Below, piece after piece: positions 23,640 to 36,200 of a stretch of 64,000 nt of DNA. The translations under genes and the position numbers were made by a program. Every line of letters begins with the position of its first letter. The first letter of the stretch is position 1. The notes beneath the pieces were generated by a model. It saw only the letters and a list, made by a program, of their open reading frames with translations, did no database searches and was not told the DNA's origin. Source of the DNA: Byssochlamys sp. IMV 00236 (Eukaryota; Ascomycota; Eurotiomycetes; Eurotiales; Thermoascaceae); NCBI GenBank assembly GCA_001931875.2, contig MSJH02000578.1:1-64000 (forward strand). The letters are read 5' to 3'.

Positions 23640-24869
23640 TCCGTGACGATATACGACACGGTTTTAGACTAGTTATTTAGTGTTGGTTTTTAGAAGCATT
23701 ATATAGAAGACATACGTTCACGAAACGACGCAACTTCCTCGACAACGGATTTGGACGCCCATTGAGGACCCTCATTCATACACATGGCTTTAACAACTAG
23801 GCCCCGGGTGCTTTTTCCTTGGTCGCATCTGCATGTTGTGATTGACCAACGGGTCTAGACTACCTTTTCCGGAATAAAACGTGCTAACATGACACCGGAG
23901 ATCTTTACCGTATCTATACTCTGCTACATGAGCATGTAGTTAGTTAACGTTAGTTAGTTATAAGCATATGTTTGTAAGCATGTTGTGTCAACAGCCACAA
24001 TATTAACCTACACCAATCTCATGGTCGAAGAAAACTGCTCATCACCTAACTGGCTGCGATCCCTGCAGTTTTCTCTAGGTGATGCACGTGATGATTGGCT
24101 CTATGTACGATTTCAAACCCAATTCAAGACAAGTTTTTCTTTTCCTTTATATTTAGTGTTAGAGGTCCAGTAGAGTATCGTATCGCCAACTAGGAGTTCT
24201 CCTTTCTGGTCGAGTGGCAGAAAGCCGATATTTAGTGCTTATTATTTTCTCGTATAACTACAACGTTGCCTGTCGTTGCATAAGCGGTTGTTGACATTGA
24301 CTGTGCCGCAGCCACCTTCAAAAAACCGTTATCAAACTAGCCACATGATCATATGTTGCACCTATCAGATCAGTTACATCTCAAAAGAAAGACTACGATA
24401 CTAAACTACAAACCCCTCATTTGGGAATCGATTCCTGAACTCTAGACAGGAGATGGAGATGGGAGGACGACCTCGGGGGAGCGATCCCCACAATCGGCCT
24501 AGTACCGTAGAACGACAGAACGGCCCGCTCAGATGAGCCATTGTAGATGGTTACTACTTAGCATTTAAGCTTGAGTGACATCGTGGGTGTGAGTGCATTA
24601 TTATTGCAACCTCGTATCCATGCTGACGAAGGCTACGATATGGGGTTTTGACTGATATGTAGGTATGTAACCTGCCGCCGCTATTCATTCCGCGCATTGG
24701 GGGCTGAAAAATTAATATATGAACGCAAGCTGTTTGCGAGAGGATAAAATGCGATCCGATCCTTGTGATGTATTCTTTCTCTCGATATTTTCGAAGATTA
24801 TACCCGTCTGAGGCAGGGAATAATACTCATTTCTTATCATATTTCTAACAATATCAAGAATAAAAAAAA
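23640..24869. other. Intergenic, GMC oxidoreductase promoter
   Basis: About 1.23 kb between tandem genes. Contains the TatD terminator and the GMC promoter. A CCTCGG hexamer lies at 24471-24476, the core bound by fatty-acid regulators FarA/FarB in Aspergillus, but a single copy is weak evidence. Repeated GTTAGTTA tracts lie near 23938-23958. Confidence 0.4.
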
Positions 24870-27052
24870 ATGGAGGAAGCCGACATAGTGGTAGCCGGTG
24901 GTAAGTCCAAACAAACACAGAACAACAGATTGGATCCCATTCCCGTTCATCATTTAACATATACGGAGGTCGAACTGTTCTGATCCAGATATGACAATGT
25001 AGGAGGAACCACCGGCCTCGTAGTCGCATGTCGACTCGCAAAAGCAGATCCAACACTCTCGATCGTCGTTCTCGAATCTGGCATCGAAACAAGGAATAAC
25101 CCTCTCATCGTCAACCCTGCCATGTATATACATAACCTCTTTCCCCCATCAAAAACAGCAGCGTTCTACAAATCTCGAGCAAGAGAAGAACTAGGTGGAA
25201 GGGAGCTCGTCGTCGTAGCAGGAGGATGTCTAGGTGGTGGAAGCTCGATAAACCTGATGGTATATTCCAGAGCGCAGATGATTGATTTTGATGATTGGGG
25301 GGCAGACGGTTGGAGGGGAAAAGATATGCTTCCTTTTCTGAGAAATGTGCGTGAGATATATTTATATATATAGTTTTTTTTTTTTTTTTCTTTCTGTGTT
25401 TTCATTCTTGTTTGCTGACGCTGGATCAGTATGAACGGTTTCAAGACACGAATCCCGGAATCGATAAATCGGTGCATGGCTATGAGGGTGAAATTAGCGT
25501 GTCCGCCGGCACGTACGCGCAGAGACCGTTCCAGGAGGATTTTTTGCAAGCGTGCAAGCAACTTGGAATCCCAGAGACGGTCGATGTGCAGGATTTGAGG
25601 ACGTCGAATGCTGTAGGGGTATGTTCTTACTTTCCTTTCACCCAGCTCTTCACCGGTGCTACTATTTAGTGAAGCAGCTAACTTTATTATTGTCTTATAC
25701 AGAGATGGAACAAGTATATCGACCAGGACACGGGGTTAAGGCAAGACGTCCCTCATCGAATGCTCTACCCAATTCTCGACGCAAAAGATACCGGTCTTCG
25801 AGTCCTGACCGAATCAAGAGTCGATCGTATATTATTTGAGGGCCACAAAGCTGTTGGGGTGAAGTACCGACATGGCACAACTGATAAAGAAATCCGCGCT
25901 CGACGACTCGTCGTCCTTGCCAGCGGTGCATTAGGCACACCGCAAATCCTGGAAAGGTCTGGTATCGGTGGCAAAGAACTACTTGACAAGCTGGGGATAC
26001 CACTAATATCTGACCTCCCCGGAGTCGGAACGAATTATCAAGACCACAATGCCTTAACCTATCCGTACAAGTCAAGTGCGAGCGCGGAGGAAACTCTGGA
26101 CGGCATAGTCAGCGGTCGTCTCGGTCTCGAGGAGGCCCTAGAGAAGAAAAACGCCGCTCCTCGACGACACATCCTTGGGTGGAACGGCTTCGACTGCGTG
26201 GGAAAGCTTCGACCCACGGACGAAGAAGCAGAGTCTTTCCCAGAGTGTCTGAAGACCCTTTGGGAGAAAGACTTCAAGCCCCGTGCTGAGCGTCCGCTCC
26301 TGCTCATGTCCTCGCTGGCAGTATACTTTGGAGATCATTCCAATCTCGGAGAGTCCCAACACTTCAGCCTGGGTCCCTATACCCCTTACCCATACTCGCG
26401 TGGCTCCGTCCACATCACTGATCGCAATCCGCTCACTCCTCCGGAGTTTGATTGTGGATTTTTCGACAATCCTGCAGACTTGGAGAAGCTCGTGTGGGGG
26501 TATAAGAAACAGAGGGAAATTGCACGTCGGATGGCGCATTATCGAGGACATCTTCAAACGGGACATCCTTCGTTTCCCGCCGGCTCGAAAGCCGGATTCG
26601 ATGCTATCGACGAGGCCTCGAGAGAACAAGGACATGCTGTTCCGATCACGTACTCTGAAGAAGACAACGAGGCAATAAGAGCCTTCCTTAGAAATAACAT
26701 CTCAACGACGTGGCATAGTATGGGTACGTGTGCGATGAAGCCGCGAGAGGAGAGAGGTGTCGTTGATAAAGATTTGGATGTCTATGGTGTGGAACAGTTA
26801 AAGATCGCCGGTAAGTTTTCTTTCTTTTAATACGCCTCTATCCTAGTTCCTTGATCGTTTTAAGGAAACAATTTCGCCAGGCTAATGTACGATTTGATAG
26901 ATCTTTCTATCTGCCCTAGTAATGTGTCCGCGAATACGTACTCTACTGCTCTTGCGGTCGGTGAGAAAGCTGCGTCCATCATCGCAAAAGCGTTGGGCAT
27001 TCCCTACTCACTTGAGCCGGGTCCACTGGATCCTGGGGTGGCACATCCTTGA
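24870..27052 (+). CDS. GMC-family oxidoreductase, alcohol-oxidase type
   Basis: FAD-dependent oxidation of an alcohol to aldehyde, with H2O2 formed if it is a true oxidase. Five exons: 24870-24900, 25003-25346, 25430-25618, 25703-26810 and 26901-27052; 607 residues. The FAD dinucleotide fold is at the N-terminus (ADIVVAGGGTTG), followed by VVLESG. GMC signature 1 spans GGRELVVVAGGCLGGGSS; signature 2 is ASGALGTPQILERSGIG. The catalytic His lies in TTWHSMGTCAMKP, and the C-terminal NVSANTYSTALAVGEKAA stretch supplies the second active-site position. The closest pattern is the methanol/short-chain alcohol oxidase branch, but the C-terminus (GVAHP) has no PTS1, unlike peroxisomal alcohol oxidases. 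The last exon looks frame-shifted until the 90-bp intron at 26811-26900 is removed; the gene is intact. Confidence 0.9.
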
Positions 27053-27372
27053 GTTTTGTGTCACAGTTGCCTTGATGGCAGCTAGTGTCCTGAGAGGGAA
27101 ATGTCGTCTACTACAACCCATAGTGATGGACAGTCTGTGAAAGGGACATCTCTCTACGAGATACCTCGAGTATGTGCGAAAGGACTTTCAGAGAGATAAA
27201 GAAGGCTAATCTCGATCTATTATATTGAGAGAAACTGAGTGACCGCGCTTGTAGACCTTGAATTAGTATAGAGTATAGTTTGTGAAAAATCAAGGTGACT
27301 GAACATACATTGAGTCTATTGAGAGATTTGTTTATAATCCGTGAAAGAAACTTGCTCATATACAGCTGCTTG
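27053..27372. other. Convergent intergenic region
   Basis: About 320 bp between the 3' ends of the GMC gene and the unrecognised acidic protein gene. Terminators expected; no site identified. Confidence 0.5.
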
Positions 27373-29232
27373 TCAATGTAGCATGTCTTCATCAATATCG
27401 TCCCAGTACATGGTATCTCGCATATGCTGCTTGTCGAGAGCCATTGTACCGTTCTCTGCCGGTAAAGTTGGTCCTGCATAGAATCTTTCTAAGTCCTGCT
27501 TAATATGACTCAATGAAAGCCCGAAGTGGTCGAAAGAGAGAGGAGATGAAGAAAGTACCGGACCCGGTAGCTGCGATGAGACTATTTGGCCGCTGGGGTC
27601 AAGGATGTCGCTGCTAGAGAGGACGGAGAGATCATCATGGTCTTGATACTCTTCCTCGCCTGACTCATAGTTCTCGCACATTTGGAGCGTGTCCAAGAGG
27701 TCCTCCTCGTATCCCATGTCTTCTTCAAGGGCAGGTGAGCAGAGATCTTCTTCGAGCATCGACGTCAAATTATCATCTTCGCACTCTTCATCGTCAAGTA
27801 GGTCATTATCCGAGTTGACATCGTCTTCGAGGATGCTGTCATCGCCCGCAAATAGGCTCTCAAAGACTGGAGAATTTATTCTGTTGACACTTGCAAAGCC
27901 ACGCATTTTGCGAGCGGCCTTCACACGATAGACACCTTTTTGCGCAATTTTCCAAAGCAGAGACTTGAGCATTGCCTTTCCATTCGGTACTTCATCAATA
28001 TCGAGGTCTGTCCCGTGGTGCGATGCATAATGTCCCTGGAGAGAAGACAGTCTCTGCGAAGAAGTCAATATGTCGACAGTTTCGATTATCGAGGACATTG
28101 CCTTGGCGATTACTGGAATAAAACATGCTCTTTGTTGCATGGCCTTTGGAAGCAGAAGCGTCAGTAAGCTATTACTTTCTTCCCTGAGAAGTAATTCAGA
28201 CTTACCTCGCGGTATCCCGGAGAGAAGACAGTAGGAGCAACGTCTGAAAGCTTGTATATAGTTTCTTCCTCGATACTCTCGACACCAACAGTAGATTTCG
28301 AATGAGTCGTCGCAAAAATATCATCAAGGCAAACTCCAAGGAGCCTGTGGAACCCAACCCTGCTTCCACTGGAATTGAAATTATCTTCTGTATTACCATA
28401 ACCCGTAGCATAGTATTTAAATTGCATCCCAGAACTTTGAAAATGGCGTCCAAGTGATTCGAACTGTAATTGAAAAGGAGCCGGTCGGATCTCTGATTTA
28501 CTAGGGGGGAATGAAGGATCATATCCTAGAATGGGGCAGCTCTGGAGCGCTTCATCGCAGGGTAAGTCAGACCTTGGTTGAATGACGCAGAGCGCTACCG
28601 TGCCAGTTCCAATGATTGACCGTGCGATAGTAGGCGTATTATGTTTCCCATTGGATGAATGAAAGTTGAGAGATAGGTGCACTTCAGAAAGAGTAACCCT
28701 CGGGATAGCTGGAGGAGGTTGAGCGGTAGCACGGAAAAGACCCAGGAGTTGATGGGGTACACGCCGTACTGCTGTAGCAAGGGAATTCTCCTGTATGTTG
28801 AATGCCATGCTCAAATCTGTTGCGACATCTGGGTCCAGTACATCCTCGCAACTCTTTATTGCGACCGTAAGGCCAAGATCGTGCCAAACCTGGAATGGCT
28901 TTTCAGTAATTGAGAAATCCTCTAAAAACTCTCAGTCAGACCTTTTCATACTGAAACATCTCAGATACCAGCTTCAAGTAAGAAGACGCATGGCTTTGAG
29001 AATCTCTGTTCCCCTGCACATGGACACGCAGTATGAGTTCTGGTGCCGGAGCTACCCAGCATTGTCTAGACTTGAGAATCTCTCCAAGTCTGTCAGAGTC
29101 AGATGAGATAGGGGAGTTTTCCGGTATGATGAACTTGGTGAAAACATATGATGTCAGTCTCAAATCTGAATCTAATAGACGCAACGTGCTGGACCCAAGA
29201 TCCAAGACAGTAGACGTTCCTGCAGTCGCCAT
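27373..29232 (-). CDS. Unrecognised protein with acidic C-terminal region
   Basis: I do not recognise this protein. Three exons keep frame: 29232-28942, 28889-28206 and 28143-27373, giving 581 residues. Intron 1 (28941-28890) needs the acceptor TTCCAG, because nearer acceptors break the frame. The first 325 residues are mixed alpha/beta-looking with conserved-type hydrophobic spacing but no motif I can name. From about residue 400 it becomes very acidic, with Asp/Glu runs (DDSILEDDVNSDNDLLDDEE, then further Glu-rich blocks), before a neutral tail ending in DDIDEDMLH. No signal peptide or membrane span. An acidic tail like this is frequent in nuclear or chromatin-associated proteins, which is only a hint. 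It is divergent from the AVT-like gene. The start at MATAG may be internal: an open block lies just upstream. Confidence 0.7.
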
Positions 29233-30022
29233 CGATAGTACGCATCAAGAGCATATCATCTCCAGAAGATAGACCAGTATCCTGGAATATTATCGTGTCC
29301 AATTTATGCCCATCACGAGTGGAGAATGACGGACATTGATAAATTAGGTACCTGAGGCAGTGGAGCAGGAGACAGCTTTCTCAAAAAGGGAAGCGCTACA
29401 GCATATAACCCGTTGGCATAAACAAACCCACCAAGAACACCGGCCAGAGAGACACGAAACAGACAATAATTGAGAATCCACAGCAAGACTTGGAAGGAAG
29501 TAAACTAAATATGGTCTATCTGACTGTAAAGGGAGGGGCTTGAGGAGGTTCCTCAAGGGATGGGTATGCGACCGAGTACTCAAGACCAGCTAGAGGTCAG
29601 TCATTCCTACTTATCAGACAACGAGAGTCATTGAGCTAGTAATTTATCGGGGAATATAACATCTTTGGAAAAGGAAGAGACAGGTATATAGGTAGGTAGT
29701 TAGTAGTGTCGGTCCGTTCTTCATCTATGTTTCTCTATGAAACACCATACTCGTATGTCGACTAGAGAGTATCTCAACCTTAAGGCCACAGGTGCTCGCT
29801 GTTCTATCTTTCATTCTCTCGACAAGACTGCACGCGACCGACGGTCTACTTAATATTTGACGAAGCGATAGAATTGATCATCAGGGGGAAAGGGAATCCA
29901 TCTCGCTCAGGCCACCAAGAGGCCGATACGGATCACGTGAAATCGCAGCTCTACTGATAGACCGTCGTAAGCTAACTGGACACGATGGCCTAGATGGAAC
30001 ATCATGAATCCAACAATTAGCT
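29233..30022. other. Divergent intergenic region
   Basis: About 790 bp holding promoters of the acidic protein (left) and the transporter (right). A hydrophobic 51-codon minus-strand open block at 29352-29504, flanked by splice-like AG and GT, lies here and is treated as a finding. Confidence 0.45.
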
Positions 30023-31962
30023 ATGCCAAGCGATGACAGACTCAATGCTCGCCTGACCGAGCAGAGGGGCCATGATGAGGAGGAAGCTCGCTCCCTCCTC
30101 TCTGCATCTTCTAATGACGAGGACGACCTCGTAGTCCATCCTGGGCCCGCCAATCCTCCGTCTACTCGCTCCGCACCCCCCAAGCGCCAGCCCTCGATCA
30201 CTCGACCGCTTCCAGATGGTCAGCGGCGCACACCTCGAACGCCAAATCGCGTGCGATTCGATCTCGATGAACAAGAGCAGGAGGAAGAACGGTCGTCTAA
30301 CGGCCGTCTTCTCCCTTCCGAGGATGGGTCATGGATGGACGAGGAGGATTACCTTCGAGTTGGGAATCGAGAGACACGAAGCAGTACTGGTCAGAGAGCA
30401 CCACTGCTTACCGGCATAGAAGCCCCAAGTGTGACGGTTGCAACGTCGGAAGAATTCTTTCCTGAGGAACATCTGGAGAGTGCTAGACCACGAAGTGGCC
30501 TGCGGATGGCGTTCATGAACATGGCAAACAGTATTATAGGCGCCGGGATCATTGGGCAACCGTATGCTTTTCGCCAAGCAGGACTGGCAATGGGCATTGT
30601 ATTGCTTGTTGGACTGACGATTACCGTGGACTGGACTATCCGACTGATAGTCGTCAACTCCAAATTGAGTGGAGCGGATTCGTTTCAGGCAACCGTGCAA
30701 CATTGCTTCGGGAGAAGCGGCCTCATTGCAATTTCAATTGCGCAATGGGCATTCGCTTTCGGTGGCATGATTGCGTTTTGTATCATTGTTGGAGACACCA
30801 TTCCGCATGTTTTAAGCGCCTTGTTCCCATCTCTTCAGGAGATGCCTTTCCTATGGCTGCTCACGGATAGACGATTCGTAATTATGCTTTTTGTGCTGGG
30901 TATCTCGTATCCCCTATCCTTGTATAGGGACATAGCGAAGGTAAAATCTCCACATAATATTGTGGCGAAGATACTGACGGCGTTCAGCTCGCAAAAGCTT
31001 CAACATTGGCCCTGATCAGCATGGCGGTAATCGTGATCACGGTGATTACCCAAGGCTTTCGCGTACCTCCTGAGTCCAGAGGGGACTTCAAGGGTCTTAT
31101 ATTTGTTAACTCAGGCTTCTTCCAAGCTGTTGGCGTTATCTCCTTCGGTATGTTCTCCAGCGGGCATTGACGAGACTATATGCTGACTAGTCGTAGCGTT
31201 TGTTTGCCGTATGTCAATGATACCCAATTCTCTACAATATCTGACCTCTACGCAGATCATAATAGCCTTTTGATATACGGATCCCTCAAAAAGCCGACAC
31301 TGGATCGTTTCACCCTTGTGACGCATTATTCGACCGGAGTCTCTATGTTAATGTGCCTAGCGATGGCGTTGGCAGGGTTCTTGTCTTTCGGGTCAAAGAC
31401 TCAAGGGAACGTTCTGAACAATTTCCCGTCAGACAACATCATGGTAAATGTGGCACGGCTGTAGGTGTCCCCCGAGTGCCTGGATTGCGGCTGTAGAACT
31501 GATCCGTGTAGTTGCTTCGGCCTGAACATGCTTACTACTTTACCATTGGAGGCCTTCGTTTGTCGTGAGGTTATGATGACTTATTATTTTCCCGACGAAC
31601 CCTTCAACCCAAGCCGTCACTTGATATTTACGTCCGCATTGGTTGTTAGCTCTATGGGCTTAGCTTTGATTACCTGTGACTTGGGGGCCGTATTTGAACT
31701 CATCGGAGCTACTAGCGCTTGTGCGCTGGCGTACATTCTGCCGCCACTCTGTTACATCAAACTGAGCCAATCTAGCTGGAGGGCCAAGCTTCCAGCCTAC
31801 CTTTGCATAGCGTTTGGCACTGTGGTGATGGGTATCAGTCTCCTCCAGGCTGTAGCCAAAATGATTAGAAGTATGTTCCCTCGGCATCTTCTGAACTTTG
31901 AACTTACTGATTAATCTTTTCCTGCAGACGAGGGTGGAGTCAGCACCTGTTCGACTTCTTAA
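30023..31962 (+). CDS. Amino-acid transporter, AVT2-like (AAAP family)
   Basis: Polytopic amino-acid permease of the AAAP/SLC38 type; yeast AVT proteins act mainly on the vacuole. Six exons: 30023-30940, 30988-31147, 31197-31208, 31256-31460, 31512-31870 and 31928-31962; 562 residues. Residues 1 to about 160 are a hydrophilic, acidic N-terminal tail. The transporter core starts at about residue 165 with NSIIGAGIIGQPYAF, the AVT2-type first membrane helix, followed by helices such as MGIVLLVGLTITVDWTIRLIVV and LIAISIAQWAFAFGGMIAF; about 11 spans are expected. The third exon is only 12 nt and supplies the middle of SFAFVCHHNS, the conserved SFAFxCH motif, so it must be real. The short C-terminus (NEGGVSTCSTS) follows the last span. 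Substrate not readable. Confidence 0.9.
31197..31208 (+). other. 12-nt micro-exon of the AVT2-like gene
   Basis: CGTTTGTTTGCC lies between a 49-bp intron (31148-31196) and a 47-bp intron (31209-31255), both GT..AG. Including it restores the frame and the conserved SFAFVCHHNS stretch; skipping it would delete four residues and break that motif. Confidence 0.85.
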
Positions 31963-33201
31963 GCAACGCTCAGATGATAGATTTATGCATTTACTTCTCA
32001 TAGGCCATCTCGCAGAGCATCATGTTTTGATCCTGGAAAATCAGCAGGCAGTATTCTTCGGGCATGTTTTCTTTTCATGTACTTTAGCGAAAACCTAACA
32101 ATCTCCCAATGTGGGAAGTTCCGCTTCGCTCCGGATGTAACTGGGGTTCCTGGGATGATATCTTGCCAACCGGCCTCATTATCGAGCTTAGTAGAACGCA
32201 GAGGATCGGTTTGATATGAAAATGTGCTGGGCTCCTATGTATCTCCGGGTAACTAACATATGGGCTATATTATTGAGCGCAGGTATTACATGGTCTGTGT
32301 GAGCTCCTATTTTCGCAGCTGATATCCTTAGCACTACTGGAACTTAGGCGAACAACATAAGACGACGAGATATCAGCTTCTTGCTACAATATACACTAAT
32401 AATCTAGACTTCAGAAGAACTCTGACAATGCGGGTGGATAATTGTGCATTGCAGTAACAACTGTTCCTTTAAGCTTATTGTGTCCACCTGTGTCTATTGT
32501 TGTCTAGAGACAGGCATGACAACTCTACAATTGTCTAATTTGTTTTCTCGAAGGTTCTTATAAGACAAGCCAAAGACTGTCTTTTTATCTTCTTGCTGAA
32601 ACTGTTGTATTGTCTTAGATGGTCTTTCAAATATCGCATCTATTTTCATTTTTCTGGGGAATGAACAAACGTATCTTGCATGGGAAGTTGAAAAGACGAC
32701 TTGTGTGTTGGGTTAATCTCATATGGGATGCCCACACGTTCTGATAACTTGCGACGGTCGTCTTCTGTTTGTTTTCAGCTTGCCCTAGCGACCCTGGAGC
32801 AAAGCTGCATTTACCCGACCCATCCAACTCTTTGATAAACTAAAGCTTCTTTATCTCGATTCCTGAAATACATCTGTGCAGTTCATCCTGCTTTCTGTAT
32901 GACGTTCCAGCATCTTTCTCTCGGCTGCTGACCTGTACGCATATACGGGTGGATTCACTCGCTGACTGAAACCGCAACTATCTTGTTCGCTGCTGATACG
33001 AGGTTATTTCTTCTACTTTGACATATCCTCTTCTTTTGCAACACAGTTGTCGTTGCTTTCAATTCTGCAGGAACTGCACGACGATATTGAGTTATTCCAA
33101 GGCCTTGACGGATCGTTGGCGCAACGGGAGAAGCTACGGGTCCTATTTCTACACCTGGCGTCTTTCGAGCCCTCAACTAGGTTCCCAGGTAGCTGTACTC
33201 A
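31963..33201. other. Intergenic region
   Basis: About 1.24 kb. Contains the transporter terminator and the promoter of the next plus-strand gene. A plus-strand open frame from 32966 to about 33189 reads protein-like and could be a 5' exon of the next gene; see findings. Confidence 0.45.
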
Positions 33202-36200
33202 ATGGACATATCAGAGAAAATGGATCCATTGAGCGAGCGGCGCCTCCAAGAGCTGCAAATGGTACGCGCCCCCAATTGCTCTGCATGTCCTTGTAAGGAC
33301 GACTGACACTAAATAACGGTCACTAGGCGGATCTAGGAACAGCTAGGCGTGAGTACATATCGACGGTGGATAAACCAAACAGATTCGCAAATGTTAGACT
33401 GGAGGAGGTCGAAGCAAGTCGAATCTCGAACAGGAAGGGATCGGACGCACAGTTGATGGCCGAGAAGAATAAGGCAAAGCTTGCGGCATGGGCCAGTATG
33501 TATTCCATCGATATTACAGGTTCATCCGCTCACAAACTCAGATGTCTACCAGGATATTGGAGATACTGGCGATTTGGAAGATTTGGACCGACTCATGGAT
33601 GGCCAAAGCCACAGGGCCCAGCTCACTGCGACCATACGAGAACATGGTGGCCAGTCTTATGCAAACAGTGCAGCAACGGATGACAACTTCCTGAGAAGCA
33701 CAGGGAATAACTCGGGGAGAGATTCGCGCCACAGGGGTCGTGGTGGTGGTATCATAGGCACTCGCGGTCGCATGTCATCTTTGCACAGGTACACCGGTTA
33801 TGCTGTCCCATATGTGTATTGCTGAAGCTGACTACTTCTAGTTCTCCAGGCAGGACGAATAACCAAGGAAGCGTTGCCAAACTGGGACACCATATCCCTC
33901 AGACACCAGGTGCTAGAAACCGTCCTCTTGATCCTGCTGTCGATCCGGACAGGGAATACTTCTTGAAGAGCAAGAGCAGAGGTAATATAATCTCAGGAAG
34001 CTTAGATGAGGTTGTTTACAGATATGCTAATGTCAAATAAACTATAGGTGCAAAGCCACCAGCCCAGCGCTATCAATCCAGACCTTCAAACCTCAAAGCC
34101 AGACGTCCAGTCATCCCAGAGTAAGACCCCGTCTCAGTCACTTATCTTTATCTCCCTAACAATTATGAAAAGTCAGAACTATGAGAACCTCCTGGCGGAT
34201 CCACAAGGCTTTCTAGCTGCAGTTCGCAGTCGGAGAGAAGACTCAACGGCCTCAGCCAGTCAAAAAAGCACCAGCATAGCAGACTCGGATTCATATGCTC
34301 AGGAATCGGCATATAGAAAACCGGAGACTGAGTCTAATAGTAAGACTACGTTCGACGTAGCTGAAGACGTTACAAAGGCGGCATTTACTTCACATGAGAA
34401 GTCTGTCAATCTGCCTGAGCCTTCAATTTCTGCTGCGAAAACAGGAAATAAAACCATGGAGCCACTGTTTGCCTCTGAGGGTGCGCAGTCTGAAGTGAAA
34501 AAGATGCCAGTCAAGCCCCATGTGAGAGAACACCACTCGCGGCATGGCAGTCAGCCATCAACACAAACAGAAACAAAGACACAGAACCTTCTAAAAGGGT
34601 TCACTTCCAATCTTCCCCAGCCTGCATTCATCTCTCCCAAATCCCCACCATCCAAGAAAGCAGTTTTAAAACCAACACCTGAAGAGCCCTGCGGTGACTT
34701 GCTTCTGGACTTCAGCTCCGCACCATCTCTCCCTGTTGAAACTTCGAAAGCATCTACCTTCTCGTCACAACAACCGACTTCACCTCTCCCAAAAAGCCCT
34801 GCGGTCGATGATTTGATGGACATCGACTTTAAGCAGAGTTCCCAGGAGCCAACTCTTTCTACGGACACACTTTCACCCCAGCCTCCTGCACCAGCGATTA
34901 CTACTCAACCAGCAGCAATGGCTTCCAGCCAAGCTTCCAACATCTCAGCATCCACAATTAATGAGCAAGCCATCGCAGAGTACCTCAAAGAGATATCAAT
35001 GCTTAATGATCTGGTGGCAAACTCGCCTCTTGCCGGTGCACTTCAGGACATGATAAAACAGCGGAAGCAGGAGCTGGAAGCCAAGATATTCTCAGCGCTG
35101 CGCACCCAGGCAGCTTCCAGTCCATCTGAAGCTCCAATCAAAACAATTGGCAAAGCAGAGACTGAGAATTTCCTTCACACTAAAGCTGGAGCAGGTCAGG
35201 AAGTGCATCAACCACCACTATCCGCCACAAAGCCAGAGTTCAACGAGCAGAAGTGTTCTGAGACAACCCAGAACACTCCTACAATAAGAGATACTCCCAA
35301 GGCCGAGAGTCCACTACAGAAAGCTGTCACTGCTGAACCTTTCGTGCCTAGCTCCAGTGGTTGGGATTACAGGTCTCCCAGGAAGATCAGCACCTCCAGT
35401 GAATCAGAAAGCCCTGGAAGCTCAGGCGAGAATATTCGTGATACTAAGAGCACTATCATAGGCGACCATTTGCTTCCAGGAAGGCATGGAACCAATATCT
35501 CCAATTCCACAGCTCGTCCTGCAAGTGCTTCGGTTCAGATGCATGATAGTAATGTTGACTACCTTTGTCAAACTCTGAATGAGTGGTTAACAAGTGACTT
35601 AGGACCGTCCGTCGGTAACAGCTCGACAGTCTTCGCTTCAAGCCAACACAACCGACCAGCTCATCAAGGTGGAACGCAAGCCGGTGGAAGTGTTTTGTCT
35701 AGTATGAAACCTCCTGCGTTCGAGGGCTTTTTCACTTCTTCCACGGCGGCAGAGCAATCCTACACTAAGGCAGAGAACAAGCCTTTCTCAGGTCATCAGG
35801 AAATGGGCACGAATGACCAGGGTTTATTCAAAGATTCACGCATCGCGTCCAGCAGACCTGCGAATAAAGAATCTGCCTTCCCAAATATTCCTATGTCGGC
35901 AGCCACCAGGCAGTATGCCAGCAACGCCTCGGCTACACTTATTCAGCGCCAGACCAGCACCCACAGTTCCAATCTTCCAGCCTCTGCAGCTCCGAGGAAA
36001 TATGCTGACAATGTCTTCGAGACTCCCTCCAAGGGCCCGGGACACACCACGCGAGCTACGCCTAATATTCCTATGTCAGCTGCCACGAGACAATATGCTT
36101 CCAGCACTAACCCACCCCAATCTGAACGTGCCCCTCAGGAGACTACTAAATCTCCCAACATCCCGTTATCAGCAGCTACTCAGCAGTATGCAGTTAATGC

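Noticed and set aside
26811..27052. Apparent frameshift or early stop near the end of the GMC gene
   Set aside because: Removing a 90-bp GT..AG intron (26811-26900) restores the conserved C-terminal block; the gene is intact.
5184..27052. Secondary-metabolite gene cluster suggested by oxidoreductases, thioesterase and protease
   Set aside because: No backbone enzyme, no cluster regulator, wide gaps and unrelated genes between; does not meet the pattern.
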